Assembly: GCF_001592935.1 (NCBI RefSeq)
Contig: NZ_LRDB01000023.1
Coordinates: 310,001 to 374,000 of the forward strand
Length of the DNA: 64,000 bases
From: Roseivirga echinicomitans
GTDB lineage: Bacteria > Bacteroidota > Bacteroidia > Cytophagales > Cyclobacteriaceae
Direction: 5' to 3'
Below the pieces are notes generated by a model. The model did not search any database and was not told the origin of the DNA. It was given only the letters and a program-made list of their open reading frames with translations. A program made the position numbers and the translations under genes. This document shows positions 26,641 through 35,548 of this stretch, one piece after another (the first letter of the stretch is position 1; every line of letters starts with the position of its first letter).

Positions 26641-28394
26641 TGCTTAGGTCTATAATTGTTGTACTAATAGGTGTAATCACTTTGTTGATAACACCTTATT
26701 TTACTTTCGGGCAATCGTCAAAAATCGATAGCCTTAAGCAAGCATATGTTCAACATAATAAACCTAGCACTGCTATTGAATTGGCAGAAACACTAGTGCT
26801 CACAGATATTGACTCGGCAGTATATTATTTGAGTAAGCTTGATGGAATCTCACTCGAGAAAAATGACAGAGTAAATTACCAAAAAATCAAAGGCCGTTAT
26901 TTAACTATTGTGTCCAATTATGATAGTGCGGTATCAGTCTATACATCGCTGCTTAAGGATATTGAAAACGAAATTCAATATGCAAAAATAGAAGGGGACG
27001 TTTTGGACAACATAGGCACTATTTACCTTAACCTTCAAGAGAACAACCAAGCCCTTGATTTTTTCAACCGCGCCAGAAGGATCCGAGAAAAAAACGGCAT
27101 TGACGCTGACATGCTAAAATCTTACTACTCTATCGGTAACCTACTCTTCAAAACACAAAGAAGTAATGAAGCAATAAAAAACTACCGTAAGGCCATTTCC
27201 TTGATAGAAAGTGATACTGATGCAACCTTTATCGCGAACATAAATTATATGATGGGCTCGGCCTACGTTATCTTGGACAATAGTGATAGCGCCATCTACT
27301 TTTTGCAGAAAGCTAAAACTATTTATGACCAGACCCATCAGGTTATTTCCCAAATCAACACAGCAAATTCAATAGCCCAAGCCATGATAAGCGAACAACG
27401 TTTTTCTGAAGCCATTCCGCTCTTGGAGAATAATATCAAATTGCTTAAATCTAACGGAGATTGGCAAAAATATATGGCAGTCTATTCGCGGTTATCCCAA
27501 GCCTATGAAGGTCTAGAAGATTATCAAAAGGCACTATCCTATCAAAAGCTTCGTTACGACACGGTGGTAGGCTTTTTAGCAAATCAAAGGACAGAATCTG
27601 TGGCCAAAATTACTGAAGATTACAGAACCGATAAACAACTGGACGAGGCTGAAGAAACAGCTGTTTGGGCTACCCAAAGGGCCAAAATTTTTGGCGGAAT
27701 TGCGGTTGGCTTAATTATGCTTTTAATCATTAGCTACCTCCTTTTCTCAAGAACAATTCAACGCAAAAAGTTGGAAAACTTAAGGGCGATGATTTTGGGT
27801 GAAGAGAATGAAAGAAAGCGGGTAGCCAAAGATTTACATGACGGAATTGGTGTTCTACTTACCAGTGTAAAAATGCGCTTGAGTAACTTTGAAGACAAGG
27901 TAGAGGACAAAGAAGCCTTTCAAAGTTCGTTGGGTCAAATTGATAATGCCTGTTCTGAAGTACGCAGAATTTCGCACAATATGGTACCCGCCAGCTTAAG
28001 CAAATTGGGCTTAGAAGAGGCTATGCTAGATCTTTTTGATAATGTAACAGCATCTACTCAAATAGAAATTAAAGAAAAACTGAGTTATGAACATGGCGAT
28101 TTTGAAGAATCCAGTGAGGTACTTATTTATCGAGTGATTCAGGAATTAGTGAACAACACGCTCAAGTATGCCCAAGCCTCTAGCATTCAAGTTGAAATGA
28201 AAAAACTGAAGGAAGAATATATAATTGAATACAAAGACAACGGAATTGGCTTTGACAAAACGAATGTTAAGAATGGATTGGGCCTCAAGAGCATCGCTTC
28301 GCGAATCGATATTTTGAAAGGGAGGCTCACATTTGATAGCATAGATGGAAAAGGCGTAAGCTTCAGAATAAACATCCCATTGCAGCATGGATAA
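26640..28394 (+). CDS. TPR-containing sensor histidine kinase (NarX/HisKA_3 type)
   Basis: A 584-residue kinase. Signal-like N-terminus (cleavage near TFGQ), a periplasmic array of TPR repeats (about residues 40-310; LDNIGTIYLNLQENNQALDF is a typical unit), one membrane helix (350-369), then HisKA_3 with H400 in RVAKDLHDGIG and an HATPase domain (QELVNNTLKYA, DNGIGFD, NGLGLKSI). This layout is common in Bacteroidota. The TPR domain probably senses a protein or peptide in the periplasm. It is followed by its response regulator with an 8-bp overlap. Confidence 0.93.
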   Translation: MLRSIIVVLIGVITLLITPYFTFGQSSKIDSLKQAYVQHNKPSTAIELAETLVLTDIDSAVYYLSKLDGISLEKNDRVNYQKIKGRYLTIVSNYDSAVSVYTSLLKDIENEIQYAKIEGDVLDNIGTIYLNLQENNQALDFFNRARRIREKNGIDADMLKSYYSIGNLLFKTQRSNEAIKNYRKAISLIESDTDATFIANINYMMGSAYVILDNSDSAIYFLQKAKTIYDQTHQVISQINTANSIAQAMISEQRFSEAIPLLENNIKLLKSNGDWQKYMAVYSRLSQAYEGLEDYQKALSYQKLRYDTVVGFLANQRTESVAKITEDYRTDKQLDEAEETAVWATQRAKIFGGIAVGLIMLLIISYLLFSRTIQRKKLENLRAMILGEENERKRVAKDLHDGIGVLLTSVKMRLSNFEDKVEDKEAFQSSLGQIDNACSEVRRISHNMVPASLSKLGLEEAMLDLFDNVTASTQIEIKEKLSYEHGDFEESSEVLIYRVIQELVNNTLKYAQASSIQVEMKKLKEEYIIEYKDNGIGFDKTNVKNGLGLKSIASRIDILKGRLTFDSIDGKGVSFRINIPLQHG

Positions 28395-29034
28395 GATTAA
28401 AGTTTTAGTAGCAGACGATCATCAAGTAATTATTGATGGCTTAGAGGCCATCATCAGCACCACTGATCACCTTGAGTTTATAGGAGGGGCATCAAATGGC
28501 AAAGAGGTAATTACCAAAGTCGAATCTCAGGCTGTCGACTTAGTATTGATGGACATCAATATGCCCGAAATGGATGGCTTAGAGTGCACAGCATACCTCA
28601 ACAAACACTATCCAAAAATCCGAGTGATTGCCTTGAGTATGCATGATAACCCCAGACTTGCCAAACGCATGATCAAAAATGGAGCATTTGGCTTCCTCCT
28701 AAAAAATTCGAGTAAAGTGAATATCCTCAAAGCCATCTCGGAAGTGATGGAAGGAAGAAATTTTTTTGACCCCATGCTGATGTCTACCTTTTTTGATGCC
28801 GATAACAAAAAGTCATCGAGCAGTTTTTCAAAAAAGGACCTACTAACCAAACGCGAAATTCAGATCATTCAACTGATCTGTCAGGAAAAAACCACAACAG
28901 AAATTGCAGACGAACTTTCCATTAGCACCCACACAGTTGAAAGTCACCGAGGGAATATTATGCTCAAGCTAGAACTCAAAAATTCTGTGGGGCTTGTAAA
29001 ATGGGCCATTCAAAACGAAGTAATTGAACTTTAA
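28387..29034 (+). CDS. NarL/LuxR-family response regulator
   Basis: A 215-residue partner of the preceding kinase. The receiver domain has acidic residues VADDHQV and D56 in VLMDINMPEMDG; a linker is followed by a GerE HTH (LTKREIQIIQLICQEKTTTEIADELSISTHTVESHRGNIM). The kinase and regulator overlap by 8 bp, so one operon is certain. Targets are unknown; the adjacent sugar-oxidation genes are candidates. Confidence 0.95.
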   Translation: MDKIKVLVADDHQVIIDGLEAIISTTDHLEFIGGASNGKEVITKVESQAVDLVLMDINMPEMDGLECTAYLNKHYPKIRVIALSMHDNPRLAKRMIKNGAFGFLLKNSSKVNILKAISEVMEGRNFFDPMLMSTFFDADNKKSSSSFSKKDLLTKREIQIIQLICQEKTTTEIADELSISTHTVESHRGNIMLKLELKNSVGLVKWAIQNEVIEL

Positions 29035-29039
29035 TTGAA

Positions 29040-29070
29040 CAAAAAAATTCCACTCTAAAAGAGCGGAATT
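29040..29070 (-). terminator. Terminator after the gluconate-dehydrogenase-like operon
   Basis: AATTCCACTC (29046-29055) and GAGCGGAATT (29061-29070) form a stem with one A-C mismatch on the plus strand but a G-U pair in minus-strand RNA, and the minus strand ends in seven T residues. The polarity therefore favours the minus-strand genes. Confidence 0.75.
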
Positions 29071-29076
29071 GAATTC

Positions 29077-29700
29077 TTAAACATTCGACCAAGCTTTTTG
29101 GCCAGGTTCATAAGGAATACAGCCCTCATACTTCATAGGGATAGGGTCGTATGCCATCACCTCTTTTCCTACTAATTCTGAAGAAAAATAACTCCATATG
29201 GTAGAATCAACCACGTTGGTCACAAAATAGGTTTCAACAAAAACATCGTCCTTCACTCCTTCCTTTCTGAATTCGGCTCGATAGTTTCTGAGGATATCTT
29301 TATCTGCCTCGTATTTATCAAAGTAGCTGCTAATCACATCCGTCATTTGTTCGATGGTGGCTTTATCAAAACTCACTTCCTGATTTGCGTCAAAATTGGC
29401 AACAAAAACATTGAGCCCTCTTTTGAAATACTCTGCCTCTCGGTCTTTGTAAATATTCGCTAAAGCGGAATCTAAATGACTAGGCACACCCGCTTCGATA
29501 GCCCCTGGCGTGCTTGTTTTAGGCATAATTCCCTCGCAAATTTTCCCAAGTTGGCTTACCTCTTCTGAGCTTAAGTAGGCAGGCTCCCAGTCCACTTCGG
29601 TGGCAGAAGCACAACCTTGCAGCGCTCCAAAAAAAACTGTTGAGGTAAACAAAGCCATCGATCCGAATCCTAAGTTTTTTAATGCTTCTCTTCTTTCCAT
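29077..29700 (-). CDS. Gluconate 2-dehydrogenase subunit 3 family protein (Tat-exported)
   Basis: A 207-residue gamma-type subunit. The N-terminus MERREALKNLGFGSMA is a twin-arginine type signal, and a Cys at GALQGC may be lipidated. The body (LSSEEVSQLGKICEGIMPKT, GVPSHLDSAL) matches the Gluconate_2-dh3 family, a small chaperone-like subunit that helps export FAD-dependent GMC dehydrogenases by the Tat route. It lies 3 bp downstream of the GMC gene on the same strand, the usual pairing. Confidence 0.88.
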   Translation of the reverse strand: MERREALKNLGFGSMALFTSTVFFGALQGCASATEVDWEPAYLSSEEVSQLGKICEGIMPKTSTPGAIEAGVPSHLDSALANIYKDREAEYFKRGLNVFVANFDANQEVSFDKATIEQMTDVISSYFDKYEADKDILRNYRAEFRKEGVKDDVFVETYFVTNVVDSTIWSYFSSELVGKEVMAYDPIPMKYEGCIPYEPGQKAWSNV

Positions 29701-29703
29701 GGT

Positions 29704-31458
29704 TTATAGATTTCCTTTTTCGATTTGATCTACAGCGTAATTAGCGGCCCTAGCGGTAAAGGCCATATACCCCAAAGACGGATTATGGCATGCCGATGAG
29801 GTCATGAAAGAACCATCGGTGACGAATACATTCTTACAGGCATGCACTTGGTTCCATTTATTGAGTACCGAAGTTTTAGGGTCGTGCCCCATTCTGGCCG
29901 TGCCCATTTCATGAATACCTAAGCCCATATTTGGCCCATTGTCATAACTTCCTACATTTTTAAAACCTGCCGCTTCTAACATTTCTTTTCCTGAAGCGGC
30001 CATATCTTTCCGCATTTCATATTCATTCTCATGAAAATTTCCAGCATCAAAAATCACTTGTGGCAAACCCCATGCATCAAGATTTTCGTAATTTAATCGC
30101 ATATGATTTTTATGCTGCGGAAGGGTCTCGCCAAAACCCATAAAGCCGATCGTCCAGCCTCCAGGTGTCATCCAAGCATCTTTTACTGCTCCCCCAACCC
30201 TTTTATTATTCATTTCGGCTATGTTTCTACCCCATCCTTGGCGGGAAGCACTGCCCTGATAACCATACCCTCTAACGAAGTTTTTTACATCGGAACCTCC
30301 TCCTAAATTTCTAAACCGAGGAATGTACAAGCCATTCGGCCTTCTGCCTTTGTAATATTTATCCTCATACCCCTCCACTTTAGCACTTGCGCCAACGCCA
30401 AGGTGATGGTCCATAATATTATGTCCTAATTCACCGCTATCATTGCCCAGTCCATTTGGGAAGCGCTCACTTTTCGATTGCATTAAAATGGCTGCAGAAG
30501 CAATGGCCGAAGCACATAGGAAAATTACTTTTGCGTAGAATTCTGTTTGCTCTTTGGTGTTCTGGTCTATTACTCTAACGCCAGTGGCTTTTCCTGTTTT
30601 GTCATCATAAATGACCTCACTTACAATCTGATCTGTAATCACCCTAAGGTTTCCAGAGGCCACACCAGCAGGTAGGGTGGAAGAAAGACTAGAAAAATAA
30701 CCACCATAGGGACAGCCACGCATACAGCGGTTTCGCATGAGGCATTGGCTTCGAGCACCCGGATTTTTATGGTCTGGCTGGTTAACATTGAGCGCCTCAG
30801 TCAAATGGGCAGTTCGTCCCACAGTCACCCAACGATTATTCCATTTGCTTTCTACTGCCTTCTGAAAATCTTTTTCAACGCAGTTCATTTCCATAGCGGG
30901 AAGAAACTCTCCGTCAGGCAATTGCTTAAAACCACGCTTTTCACCGCTTACGCCAATATAGCGCTCCACATAGTCGTACCAAGGTTTAATGTCTTTGTAC
31001 CGAACAGGCCAATCCACCCCAAAACCATCTTTACTATTTGCTTCAAAGTCTATATCACTCAGCCGGTAGCTTTGGCGCCCCCAAGTAAGGGAACGGCCAC
31101 CCAAATGATAACCACGCATCCAGTCGAAACGTGTATTTTCTTCCTGATAAGGGTGTTCAGAATCTTTTACAAAGAAATGACGATGGGCTACATTTGTAGT
31201 ATAGCCTGTCCTATCCTGTTTCGGATAATCTTTTTCGATTATTTCTGGATTGGTTCTACCGCGGTTAGGGAGATCCCAAGTGTCCATGTTGGCGGTATGG
31301 TAATCTTTGATGTGCTCAATTTTACGACCACGCTCTATCACTACGGTTTTGAGCCCTTTTTCACTGAGTTCCTTAGCAGCCCAGCCACCACTTACACCAG
31401 AGCCAACGACTATTGCATCATAGGTTCGCTGTTCCTTAGACTTTAGGTTTAGATTCAT
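29704..31458 (-). CDS. GMC-family FAD-dependent oxidoreductase (glucoside 3-dehydrogenase-like)
   Basis: A 584-residue flavoenzyme. FAD-binding VVGSGVSGGWAAKEL (residues 17-31) is at the N-terminus; GGRSLTWGRQS follows near residue 120. A cysteine motif C239-x5-C245-x3-C249-P has the spacing of the 3Fe-4S cluster of FAD glucose dehydrogenases. The C-terminus has the catalytic H558-N559 pair and GYMAFTARAANYA. With the gamma subunit it would be a periplasmic dehydrogenase oxidising a sugar, probably at C3, and passing electrons to a cytochrome not present here. The substrate is inferred from the DUF1080 genes nearby. Confidence 0.88.
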   Translation of the reverse strand: MNLNLKSKEQRTYDAIVVGSGVSGGWAAKELSEKGLKTVVIERGRKIEHIKDYHTANMDTWDLPNRGRTNPEIIEKDYPKQDRTGYTTNVAHRHFFVKDSEHPYQEENTRFDWMRGYHLGGRSLTWGRQSYRLSDIDFEANSKDGFGVDWPVRYKDIKPWYDYVERYIGVSGEKRGFKQLPDGEFLPAMEMNCVEKDFQKAVESKWNNRWVTVGRTAHLTEALNVNQPDHKNPGARSQCLMRNRCMRGCPYGGYFSSLSSTLPAGVASGNLRVITDQIVSEVIYDDKTGKATGVRVIDQNTKEQTEFYAKVIFLCASAIASAAILMQSKSERFPNGLGNDSGELGHNIMDHHLGVGASAKVEGYEDKYYKGRRPNGLYIPRFRNLGGGSDVKNFVRGYGYQGSASRQGWGRNIAEMNNKRVGGAVKDAWMTPGGWTIGFMGFGETLPQHKNHMRLNYENLDAWGLPQVIFDAGNFHENEYEMRKDMAASGKEMLEAAGFKNVGSYDNGPNMGLGIHEMGTARMGHDPKTSVLNKWNQVHACKNVFVTDGSFMTSSACHNPSLGYMAFTARAANYAVDQIEKGNL

Positions 31459-31612
31459 TCAATTCCTTTTTATTTCAAAAAATAGCGCAGTTAAACCGAA
31501 GAGGCTTTACTGACCGACTAGAAATATAAGAAATATCAATCGTAATCTCAGCGACAATGATCCAGAAGGAAATTGCCGACTCAAATTTTTAAGGGGCAAA
31601 AAGGCATGAAGC

Positions 31613-31638
31613 AAAAAAAACCCCGAATTACCGGGGTT
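31613..31638 (-). terminator. Terminator after the DUF2795 gene
   Basis: AACCCCG (31619-31625) pairs with CGGGGTT (31632-31638) around a 6-base loop; on the minus strand a run of eight T residues follows. Confidence 0.88.
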
Positions 31639-31643
31639 GCTTT

Positions 31644-31865
31644 TCAATATTCATCTTCGTTAAAAAAGAAATCGTCTTTTGTGGGATAGTCAGGCCATAT
31701 CTCTTCGATACTTTCATAAGGCTGACCATCGTCTTCTAATTCCTGGAGGTTTTCAACCACCTCAAGTGGGGCTCCCGATCTAATAGAAAAGTCAATTAAC
31801 TCATCTTTAGTCGCAGGCCAAGGGGCGTCTTCCAAGTAAGAAGCTAGTTCAAGTGTCCAATACAT
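31644..31865 (-). CDS. DUF2795 protein
   Basis: A 73-residue acidic protein. APWPATKDELIDFSIRSGAPLEVVENLQEL and the tail PDYPTKDDFFFNEDEY are typical of the small DUF2795 proteins of Bacteroidota. The function is unknown. It is monocistronic with a strong terminator. Confidence 0.88.
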   Translation of the reverse strand: MYWTLELASYLEDAPWPATKDELIDFSIRSGAPLEVVENLQELEDDGQPYESIEEIWPDYPTKDDFFFNEDEY

Positions 31866-31989
31866 TTCTTATCTTTTTTAATGGCGTGCAAAAGAATGAA
31901 TTAAACTCTAAAAATCAAACCTATGCACTCAATTATTTTAATATTAAAAAAGAGGCTGTTTCAAAAAGACAACTACCTGACTTTTAAAG

Positions 31990-33222
31990 CTATGCACCAG
32001 CTTTAAACTGTCGCAAAATCTCCTCTTTTACTTTTACCTTCCTTTCTTGAAGCTCAAGCTTGCCCCCAATCAGCTTATCTAAGCCCGAGCTCGTGTTAAA
32101 TTTTTCTAAATTTTCTTGAAAAGTAGAAAGCTCAGCCCTATCTCTGTGAAGTAAATCATAGGCAATTTTCAGTCTAACTCTTTCTTTATCAGCCTCGTTT
32201 TGCTTGCCTTTTAGCTTCTTATACATCAAGCTTTCAATGAACTGCTTTTCCGCAATTTGGTCGATCAAAAATAGAAAATCTCCCTGAAGCTTATCCATTT
32301 CAGACCTACTTACAGGTCCCAAATACTTCCATTTATCCCTCAGCTCTTTTACATTAGCAACTGGCGCTATTTTCTCATTCAGAACGATCAGTTCCTTTAA
32401 GAATTCGGTACGGCTTTCTAGGTTTTCCTTCTTGTTTCCAACCTTGGCCTTTCCTTCTTTTTTTGCTTTCGCTAAAGCCGACTTAATGATGACCTGAAAC
32501 TTATTCCAGAACTCAGTACGAACTTCGGCCTTGATTCTACCTAAATCTTTCCACTCTTCTTTCAGCGTTCTGATTTTCTCAACCAGAACAGTATAACTTT
32601 CTATCTCTTTGAGCTTTTCGGCCCCATCAATAAACTCCTGATAATTAGACTCTTTGTCCTTCATCATCTTTTCGAGATCAGCATAAAATGCAGCCCTACG
32701 CTCGAAAAATCCGTCCAACATTACTTTGAAGCCTCCTTCTATTCGTTCTTTCTCCGCATCGTCAACAGCACCTGTTTTAATCCATCTGCGCTGTACTTCC
32801 TTTACTTCGGCAGTAGCGGACTTCCATTCACTGCTTTTAACGGCTTCTTCTAACTCGGCCAACAAAGCGGTTTTTATTTCCAGATTCTTCAATCGATTCT
32901 GATGAATAAAGCCATTCAATTGCTCTTCCAACAAATCCAATTTGTGATAGAGTGCTTCAAAATCACCGATCGCGTCAAAATCACACAAGGTTTCTTTCAG
33001 GTGAAGTACCTTCATAAGGTAAGAACCCTTGTTTTCAGTCCCGTTGATTTTCTCTTCTACCTCATTCACTTTGGTCTGCGCCAATGCAAAACGTTCGGTA
33101 TAATAAAGCACTGCAGCTTCTTCAGTTTCCTTCACTTCCCCGATCTCCTTATCGGCATAATCGAGAAATGCTTTTCTGAAAACCTTGCCTTCTTTGATAA
33201 ACCCGTATTCCTTTTCTTCCAA
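31990..33222 (-). CDS. DUF349 coiled-coil protein
   Basis: A 410-residue protein, mostly helical and highly charged. It contains repeated DUF349 units: each has a conserved Trp near an RW or EW pair, for example VQRRWIKTG, LKEEWKDLG and LRDKWKYLG. The start is TTG 33222; no ATG occurs before residue 69. Members are cytoplasmic proteins of unknown role, linked in some species to ribosome or stress functions. The gene is divergent from ettA across a 104-bp region. Confidence 0.85.
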   Translation of the reverse strand: MEEKEYGFIKEGKVFRKAFLDYADKEIGEVKETEEAAVLYYTERFALAQTKVNEVEEKINGTENKGSYLMKVLHLKETLCDFDAIGDFEALYHKLDLLEEQLNGFIHQNRLKNLEIKTALLAELEEAVKSSEWKSATAEVKEVQRRWIKTGAVDDAEKERIEGGFKVMLDGFFERRAAFYADLEKMMKDKESNYQEFIDGAEKLKEIESYTVLVEKIRTLKEEWKDLGRIKAEVRTEFWNKFQVIIKSALAKAKKEGKAKVGNKKENLESRTEFLKELIVLNEKIAPVANVKELRDKWKYLGPVSRSEMDKLQGDFLFLIDQIAEKQFIESLMYKKLKGKQNEADKERVRLKIAYDLLHRDRAELSTFQENLEKFNTSSGLDKLIGGKLELQERKVKVKEEILRQFKAGA

Positions 33223-33326
33223 AACGCTAAGATTGAATTTTGCCCGAAATTAGCTAAATAACCCAAGCGAGAAATTCCTAAGCATAATTTTTAGCATATT
33301 TGCGTCAAAATAGAACGATATAGACT

Positions 33327-35006
33327 ATGAGTGACGAAAAAATTATTTTTTCAATGGCTGGGGTCAATAAAATTTACCCCCCACAGAAGCAAGTCTTAAA
33401 AAATATCTACCTCTCGTTTTTTTACGGAGCAAAGATTGGTGTGCTTGGACTTAACGGTTCGGGTAAATCTTCTCTCCTTCGCATTATTGCCGGTGTAGAC
33501 ACAGAATACCAAGGCGAAGTGGTTTTCTCACCAGGGTATAGCGTAGGCATGCTAGAGCAAGAGCCTCAGCTTGATCCAAATAAAACGGTAAAACAGGTAG
33601 TAGAAGAAGGCGCAAAAGAAACTGTTGATTTGTTGAACAAGTTTGAAGAGATCAACGCAAAATTTGCTGACCCCGAAATTCTTGATGATCCAGACAAAAT
33701 GAACAAGCTCATTGAAGAGCAAGGAAAAGTTCAGGAGAAACTAGATCACATTAACGCTTGGGACTTAGACAGCAGGCTGGAAAGAGCAATGGATGCATTA
33801 AGAACACCTCCATCAGACGCTTCAATCAAAAACCTTTCTGGAGGAGAAAAAAGAAGAGTTGCCTTGTGCCGCTTGTTGATTCAAGAGCCAGATGTTTTAT
33901 TACTCGATGAGCCTACCAACCACTTGGATGCAGAATCTGTACATTGGCTTGAGCAGTATTTACAGCGCTATAAAGGAACTGTAATTGCAGTAACTCACGA
34001 TCGTTACTTCCTTGATAATGTAGCGGGATGGATTCTTGAACTCGACCGAGGTGAAGGAATTCCTTGGAAAGGAAATTACTCTTCGTGGCTAGACCAAAAA
34101 CAAACGCGATTGGCTGGTGAAGAAAAAACTGAATCAAAAAGACAGAAAACCTTACAGCGCGAGTTGGAATGGGTAAGAATGTCGCCTAAAGGAAGACAAG
34201 CCAAAGCCAAAGCACGTTTGAGCGCATATGACAAACTATTAGGTCAGGAGGGCAAGGAAAAAGAAGCAAAATTGGAGCTTTACATTCCACCGGGGGAAAG
34301 ATTAGGTTCGAAAGTGATTGAAGCACATAATGTAGCAAAGGCTTTCGGAGATAAACTTTTATATGAGAACCTAGAGTTCTCACTTCCACAAGGGGGTATT
34401 GTTGGAATTATTGGGCCAAATGGTGCTGGTAAAACTACGCTATTCAACATGATTACTGGAAAAGAAACGCCAGATCAAGGGGAATTCATTGTTGGACCAA
34501 CAGTAGACATCGCCTATGTTGACCAAGAGCACGATAATCTCGATCCTAACAAATCCGTTTGGGAAGTAATTACCGGAGGAAATGAATTGATTACGCTCGG
34601 AGGAAAAGAAATGAACTCTAGGGCTTATGTAAGCAAGTTCAACTTTAACGGAACTGACCAAAACAAGAAAGTAGGTCAGCTATCTGGTGGAGAAAGAAAC
34701 AGAGTGCATTTGGCACTAACCCTTAAGCAGGGAGCCAACCTCTTATTACTCGATGAGCCTACCAACGACCTTGATGTGAACACACTAAGAGCATTAGAGG
34801 AAGGTTTAGATAACTTTGGTGGTTGCGCGGTAATTATCTCTCACGATAGGTGGTTTTTAGATAGAATTTGTACGCACATTCTAGCCTTTGAGGGTAACTC
34901 TCAAGTATATTGGTTCGAAGGTGGTTATTCAGAATATGAAGAAAACCGTAAGAAGCGTTTAGGAGATTCAGGCCCAACAAGAATTAAATATAAGAAACTG
35001 AATTAA
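33327..35006 (+). CDS. ettA: Energy-dependent translational throttle protein EttA
   Basis: A 559-residue ABC-F ATPase that binds the ribosomal E site and gates early elongation according to the ATP/ADP ratio. It has two ABC domains (Walker A LNGSGKSS and PNGAGKTT; signatures LSGGEKRR and LSGGERNR; Walker B LLLDEPTNHLD and LLLDEPTNDLD), the arm and linker region, and the EttA-type C-terminus RIKYKKLN. The length and start fit EttA well. Confidence 0.96.
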   Translation: MSDEKIIFSMAGVNKIYPPQKQVLKNIYLSFFYGAKIGVLGLNGSGKSSLLRIIAGVDTEYQGEVVFSPGYSVGMLEQEPQLDPNKTVKQVVEEGAKETVDLLNKFEEINAKFADPEILDDPDKMNKLIEEQGKVQEKLDHINAWDLDSRLERAMDALRTPPSDASIKNLSGGEKRRVALCRLLIQEPDVLLLDEPTNHLDAESVHWLEQYLQRYKGTVIAVTHDRYFLDNVAGWILELDRGEGIPWKGNYSSWLDQKQTRLAGEEKTESKRQKTLQRELEWVRMSPKGRQAKAKARLSAYDKLLGQEGKEKEAKLELYIPPGERLGSKVIEAHNVAKAFGDKLLYENLEFSLPQGGIVGIIGPNGAGKTTLFNMITGKETPDQGEFIVGPTVDIAYVDQEHDNLDPNKSVWEVITGGNELITLGGKEMNSRAYVSKFNFNGTDQNKKVGQLSGGERNRVHLALTLKQGANLLLLDEPTNDLDVNTLRALEEGLDNFGGCAVIISHDRWFLDRICTHILAFEGNSQVYWFEGGYSEYEENRKKRLGDSGPTRIKYKKLN

Positions 35007-35021
35007 TCAGCTTCAACTGTA

Positions 35022-35061
35022 ACAAAAATGCCTCATTGATGTATCAATGAGGCATTTTTGT
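35022..35061 (+). terminator. Bidirectional terminator between ettA and the OsmC gene
   Basis: CAAAAATGCCTCATTGAT (35023-35040) is exactly complementary to 35043-35060 across a 2-base centre; A and T runs flank the stem on both strands, so it can end both convergent genes. Confidence 0.9.
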
Positions 35062-35082
35062 TTCTAACCAAATTCCATCAAC

Positions 35083-35487
35083 CTAGAAATGAAACTCAAT
35101 AGTCTGTTTTAGATCTTCTCGCAAACTTTGCGCTACAGGACAAGTCAAACCAATCTCCTTTATCCAATCTCTGTCTTCTTGATTCAGTTGGCATTCTTCC
35201 CAAAAAAAGTCAAGTTTAATTTCTGAGATTCTGCGAGGGTTCGCGCTCATTATTTTTGTTGACTCCACATTCATTCCTTCCATGTTAAGGCCTTTCTTTT
35301 CACCAGCAATGGCCATTACGGTCATCATACAACTACCCAATGCGGCCGCCACAAGGTCGGTAGGAGAAAAAGCCTCGCCTTTCCCATTGTTATCTACAGG
35401 AGCATCGGTGACAATACCATTTCCAGATTTTACATGAACAGCTTCGGTACTTAAGTTTCCAGTATACTTTGATTTCACAGTGATCAT
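35083..35487 (-). CDS. OsmC family peroxidase-like protein
   Basis: A 134-residue protein with the OsmC cysteine pair: one Cys in AALGSCMMTVMA and the other in GLTCPVAQSL. These form the thiol peroxidase site that reduces organic hydroperoxides. TDAPVDNNGKGEAFSPTDLVAAAL is the family N-terminal motif. Organic peroxide detoxification is likely but subfamily and substrate are not certain. Confidence 0.92.
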   Translation of the reverse strand: MITVKSKYTGNLSTEAVHVKSGNGIVTDAPVDNNGKGEAFSPTDLVAAALGSCMMTVMAIAGEKKGLNMEGMNVESTKIMSANPRRISEIKLDFFWEECQLNQEDRDWIKEIGLTCPVAQSLREDLKQTIEFHF

Positions 35488-35548
35488 AAACTAAGCAGTA
35501 TTTTTTTTCGTTAATTTAGCAATCTCAAACAGAGCTACAACGCCAAGT

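Noticed and set aside
30745-31446. 233-residue plus-strand frame inside the GMC oxidoreductase gene
   Set aside because: Antisense to a well-supported enzyme; the translation has no family features, is rich in Ile/Phe/Ser and has no promoter.
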